Origin: Bretschneidera sinensis
Lineage: Eukaryota > Streptophyta > Magnoliopsida > Brassicales > Akaniaceae
Assembly: GCA_023935145.1 (NCBI GenBank)
Contig: CM043698.1
Location: 73,981,501-74,045,500 of the forward strand
DNA: 64,000 nucleotides
Direction of reading: 5' to 3'
This document shows, in pieces, positions 60,014 to 64,000 of this stretch. The position numbers were made by a program, and so were the translations under genes. Below the pieces are notes generated by a model that searched no databases, had not been told where the DNA came from, and was given only the letters and a program-made list of their open reading frames with translations. Each line of letters opens with the position of its first letter. Position 1 is the first letter of the stretch.

Positions 60014-60614
60014 GTACAATTATAATAATTTACTTGAAATAATAAATAAGAAAGATTTTAAAAAAAGAAATGAGTTATGTAGCATTGGAATGAGCCGTGG
60101 TACTTGCTCTCTTTAAGGTAATTCAAACCACTACGGGAGTTACTTTCTCAACCAATGTAACAAGTCATTGACTTGTCACCTCTAGGATACAACATCCCAG
60201 CTATACTACGTTGTATAGCTCTCATAATATTTCACTTAAAGGAGAGCCCAAAGCTCCACAAAATAAACCCTTTTTTGTCCGAGAAAAATTAAAGAGAGCA
60301 ATATGAAAATATAGGAAGAATTTTAGATGGAAATTTTTAGAAGTATAACTCTTCTTCTAGTTTTTCGATCTTTCCCTATACGATCAAAGATTAAGCCTAC
60401 AAGGCTATTTATAGGCTAAAGGATAAGAAAATGATAAAATTATTGGAGTAATTATTTGATCTTAGTTGAGTTTAATGAGTAATTAGTGAAGTAATGAAGT
60501 TTCAATGTAGCTTAAGTAATTCTTAAGTACATGAAACGTTGGTCACTAAAAATTCTCATTCTCTCGTATTAAACGTATGTTTATTTATTTATATTTTTAT
60601 TAAAATATCTAACA
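60014..60614 (-). repeat. Copia-A family LTR, inverted copy, right end
   Basis: Full-length reverse complement (starts TGGTACAATTATAATAATTT, ends TTAAAATATCTAACA). With 37,417-37,999 it forms an outer LTR pair in the same (minus) orientation. Confidence 0.85.
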
Positions 60615-60892
60615 GCAACAATGTTAATCTTGAATGAAAAATGATTAATTTAGATCAATTTTCAAAATTTATATACTTACAATTGATTTTTTAGCGGAGG
60701 GACAAATACCTTTTCTATTTTTTGTTCCTTTTCAATTTCCTATTTGGTAATAGTTAGGTTAGAGGTGCTAAGCTGAGCTGAGGTTTTTTTTTTTTTTTTT
60801 TTTAACCAAAACCTAGTGTGTTTGGGTCTTCATAATTCCACAAAAATGAGCCAACATAAAACTTTCTCCAATAACAAGGAAATGGTTTTTTT
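60615..60892. other. spacer, no gene seen
   Basis: AT-rich with a T-run at 60,786-60,804. Confidence 0.6.
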
Positions 60893-61063
60893 GGGGCCAT
60901 GATCCTCTGCATTTAAGAATTGAAATGGAGGTTAAGTTCATGGTGAGATTGAATGCCACATTGACAAATTTGAATTTGAATATTCTGCATTTAATGATGT
61001 GGCATTCAATCTCACTGTAAACTTGACTTCATTTCAATTTTTAAATAGAGAAGATCATGATCC
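60893..61063. mobile_element. Mutator-like foldback MITE, copy 2
   Basis: Hairpin of about 170 bp related to copies 1 and 3, with CATGATCC(T/A) at both ends and a central ACATTGACAAATTTGAATTTG. Flanking T-runs (GGTTTTTTT and ATATTTTTT) only partly match, so the target duplication is decayed or unclear. Confidence 0.82.
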
Positions 61064-61259
61064 ATATTTTTTTACTACATTATTAATGATGAAGAACCGT
61101 GCAAAAGGAGAGATTGAACTATTAGTCAGTCCTCTGATAAAAAACGGAAAACAAACCATAAAATGCAGACTTTTAAGAAAACACTTTTAGTGCTTAAGCA
61201 TTAACAAACACGTGCGTCTAACATAAATAAACGTATGTTCACGATAACCTTTGCAAAAA

Positions 61260-61429
61260 TGATCATGATCATCTCTATTTAAAAATTGAAATGAATGTCA
61301 AGTTCAGGGTGAGATTGAATGCCACATTGACAAATTTGAATGTAAATATTCTATATTTAATGATGTGACATTCAATCTCATTGTAAACTTGACTTCATTT
61401 TAATTTTCAAATAGAAAGAATCGTGTTCC
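61260..61429. mobile_element. Mutator-like foldback MITE, copy 3
   Basis: 170 bp, TGATCATGATC start, CGTGTTCC end, flanked by perfect 9-bp TTGCAAAAA (61,251-61,259 and 61,430-61,438). Confidence 0.92.
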
Positions 61430-61438
61430 TTGCAAAAA

Positions 61439-62754
61439 AAAAAAAAAAAGTGGTATAGAAAGTGTTGGATTATTTGTAACCCTTTTCATACTTTTAATAA
61501 GAAAGGTTTCCCTGAACGAATGAAAAATATTTTTAAAAAAGGTCCAATTGAGTTTATAAACACAAGTTTTTAATATAAAAAACATAAGCTATACAAAATC
61601 CTCTTTTAAAAAAAAGGGTTTATTTTAGGAAGAACTACAAATTGAAAGTTTTTATGAAACTGGATTTTTTTGGTCAAAAAAACGCATTCAATTTTATATA
61701 TAAATTAGTTTGACAGTTGTTTTAACTGTTTTTTTACTTAACACTATATATTTTTTAGTTTTATACATGTTTTATTAAAATGCTTTAAAAACCATTTTGA
61801 CAATGAAAAACTAAAACCACAACTATAAACCAAATAAGTTCTCAAGAATTTCTGTAGTTGGGAGAGTGACCAACGTGAAATGTTGACCGAGCTCAACCCA
61901 ATCCACATTACAATCGTAATAACCATTTAAAATAAAACAAATAAGCAATATATAATTGGACAAACAATAAATGCACCTGTGGAAATCAACTCAAGATTTG
62001 ATTCTAAGTGTTTGGTACAATTAATTATTAAAAGACTTTTTCCACTTAATCTAGTTTACACTTTCTAATCACAATTATAATTTCGGCTAAATTTTGATTA
62101 CTCTTTTTCATAATGGGCTCTGTCATTGTTTCATTCATGAGCCGACCTCTTAATGGGCCGGTCTAACTCACCACGCTGGCCCAATAATTCTTTTGAAAAG
62201 GTGTGGTCAAGTGTAGCATATTATCAACACACGTCCTTCTTCTATTGGATTAAATCAACAAAAGTCAAAGGAAAGCTCATAGTTTACCAGCTAATGTAAT
62301 CATTAAATGAACAAAAAATTTGGACCAACAACTCCTTACATCTCGGTTCACATGGCCTTAAAACTGTTTTGATCAATATGTGGGTTGGCTTATCAGAGCC
62401 AGTCCTTCATCAATTTCTTGCTTACTGGCTTTTAAGGGTAAATAATTATGGGGTTGGCTCCAATGATTGAGACAGAGGAAGGGACCATATGAATTTTTTT
62501 TTTTTTTGGTTACTGGCTTTTCATTGAATGAAATTTTCAACAGCTAGTTGGTGATGATCCTCCGAAAAAAGTCTACAAAACTACAAAAGTTACTAGTTTG
62601 TCAGCAAAAAACAACCAATTTAAGATTATATAATATATTGTTGAGTTACCCATAATTTAACACTTTTAATCACAAAGTACTACGAAATTTTCTATGGCCT
62701 TTTCTCATCAGCTAGCTAACCTTGAGGGAAGGAGAGGCTATAATAATTAAGAGC
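61439..62754. other. intergenic region upstream of bHLH gene
   Basis: No coding sequence recognised; presumably holds the promoter and distal regulatory sequence of the bHLH gene. GGGCC-type motifs near 62,115-62,185. Confidence 0.6.
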
Positions 62755-62761
62755 TATAAAA
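62755..62761 (+). promoter_or_regulatory. TATA box of bHLH gene
   Basis: TATAAAA in GAGCTATAAAAG. A transcription start about 30 bp on (near 62,790) would give a short leader exon ending AGAAAG|GTGAGA at 62,828, a 5' UTR intron, and a second leader exon from 63,127 after TTTAG. Confidence 0.6.
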
Positions 62762-63176
62762 GTTGAAGAAGCAAGACAAGAGATCTCCTGCTTAAGTGAA
62801 GATTTTGGAAAAAAAAAAGGAGAGAAAGGTGAGAATTAATTGTTTACTATAATGATTTCTTTGGTTCTTAGAATTCTAGAACATCAATATAATTTGTCTT
62901 TCATTCTATGTCATGAGAAAGAGAAGTTTTTGGTCATATTAATTTTTTTTTTTAGAACTTTCTTTTCCTTGTATTGTGGACTTCGTAGTTCACAATAACA
63001 AGATGTTCATATCTGTTCACTTGTAAATGTGGGATTCTGGTTTTTCCTTTTTTGTAGTTTGATTACTCTTTCTGCCCATGTAATCCTTAATTCATCAATT
63101 CTGTTATAACAACTGGTTTTGTTTAGGCGACATCCCCACCAAAATTTTCTCTTTCAATCAGAAAGAAGCTTCTTCC

Positions 63177-63983
63177 ATGGAGATATCATCCATTAGTGGG
63201 TTATCTGAACTGGTAAGTCTTTTATATAACTCAAGCTATTATCGATGAATATCATCAAAGTATGATTAGTAATATTTAAGAACTCTTCATTGGTTTCTTC
63301 ATTCTTGTTTTTGTGACAACTCTATGTTCAGGATTTCAAGCTTAGGAAATTTTCAAGTTACATGCTGTAGAATACTTCAAAATGATTTGGGGAATACAAT
63401 ATTATATATAATCTATTTGTGCAAATGACTGAAACAGGAAATGGAGGAATATTCTAGCTTCATCCATCAATGGCAAATGAACCCTCTAGATGAACTAGAT
63501 ATACTACCACTAGCAGCCGCTTTTGGAGAGAACTTGCAACAATCTTACAATCTCCCAACTTTCAACCTCAAAAGTTCCATGGAAGCCTCTGCCATCGATC
63601 GACCGGCGAAACAACTCAAACCCAGTGGCTGGAACTCAAGCAAAACTGATATTGCATCAAACCCACAAGCTGCTTTTTCCCTTAACGCACTTTCATTTGC
63701 TAATTCGAATCACGTGAATCAAATGGGAATTGTCAAGCCTAAGGAGGAGGCTGCGGTGTGTGGTAAAACCATTGACAGCTTGCCTTCTGATATAATGGTT
63801 TCTCAAGGTTCCTTTGGGAACCAAAATTGTGTATTCAAGGCTTGCCATGGTGCTAAGAGGATTAGCACAGGCAGTGGAAAACACTCTCAAACACAAGATC
63901 ACATTATAGCAGAAAGGAAACGGCGAGAGAAGCTCAGCCAGAGGTTCATTGCTTTATCTGCTATAGTTCCTGGCCTTAAAAAG
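63177..63983 (+). CDS. bHLH transcription factor, subgroup IVa-like (bHLH18/19/25/NAI1 type), 5' part
   Basis: Exon 1 (63,177-63,212) encodes MEISSISGLSEL and ends at GTAAGT. Exon 2 (63,438-63,983) continues in phase 0 after ACAG as EMEEYSSFIHQWQMN, then a variable Ser/Asn-rich region, and the basic region and helix 1: QDHIIAERKRREKLSQRF, ALSAIVPGLKK, ending at a GTATGT donor. His-5, Glu-9 and Arg-13 of the basic region are present (HIIAERKRR), so E-box/G-box binding is expected in the nucleus. Helix 2 and the C-terminal part are beyond the window. In Arabidopsis this subgroup includes NAI1 (ER bodies) and iron-regulation factors; exact orthology cannot be told. The MEISSI start agrees with family members. 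Confidence 0.9.
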
Positions 63984-64000
63984 GTATGTTGAATTTTATC

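Overview
This window is plant nuclear DNA, almost certainly from a eudicot and possibly a woody one, dominated by nested transposable elements. The evidence is an intron-containing bHLH transcription-factor gene, a plant-type PLS pentatricopeptide (PPR) sequence, plant-specific LTR retrotransposon lineages with tRNA primer sites, and a plant CACTA element. I see no CRISPR array, rRNA, intact tRNA gene or bacterial operon. Species cannot be named from the sequence alone.

Layout. 1-1.75 kb: the LTR and gag of a minus-strand Ty3/gypsy element (Tat/Ogre-like) that runs off the left edge. 1.75-3.1 kb: AT-rich spacer with short duplications and a tRNA-derived SINE. 3.1-4.56 kb: 5' half of a PPR pseudogene (copy A, minus strand). 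5.99-15.75 kb: a mosaic of Athila-type Ty3/gypsy pieces with three dissimilar LTRs, two primer sites and a decayed gag-pol. 16.77-22.58 kb: Copia-1, with 699-bp LTRs. 22.80-27.47 kb: Copia-2, with TSD CCTTC. 27.66-35.41 kb: a minus-strand CRM-like chromovirus with TSD ATCTT, itself carrying an Athila fragment. Between and beside these lie three blocks of a second PPR pseudogene (copy B, minus strand): 35.42-36.31, 27.47-27.65 and about 22.58-22.80 kb.

37.4-60.6 kb is a second nest. An old copia element (Copia-A) has head-to-head inverted LTRs at both ends. Its gag/protease is interrupted by a TIR element (39,476-51,282, TTAA on both sides), which is itself interrupted by a complete CACTA element (40,793-50,940, TSD ATT) with a TNPD pseudogene and an apparently intact TNPA-like gene. 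Its RT is interrupted by Copia-3 (52,207-58,180). A 170-bp Mutator-like foldback MITE occurs three times (38.8, 60.9 and 61.3 kb), twice with exact 9-bp TSDs.

The only convincing functional host gene is at the right edge: a bHLH gene (subgroup IVa, bHLH18/19/25/NAI1-like) with a TATA box, a 5' UTR intron and the first two coding exons, cut by the window end. Most element ORFs are broken by stops at positions where the family has Gln, Arg or Trp, the pattern expected from deamination of methylated cytosine. I found no convincing new biochemical system. The most unusual items are the inverted-LTR composite, the permuted and partly overlapping PPR copies, the TTAA-flanked carrier of the CACTA element, and recurrent GCGATCGAGCGCA-type motifs in the Athila mosaic.
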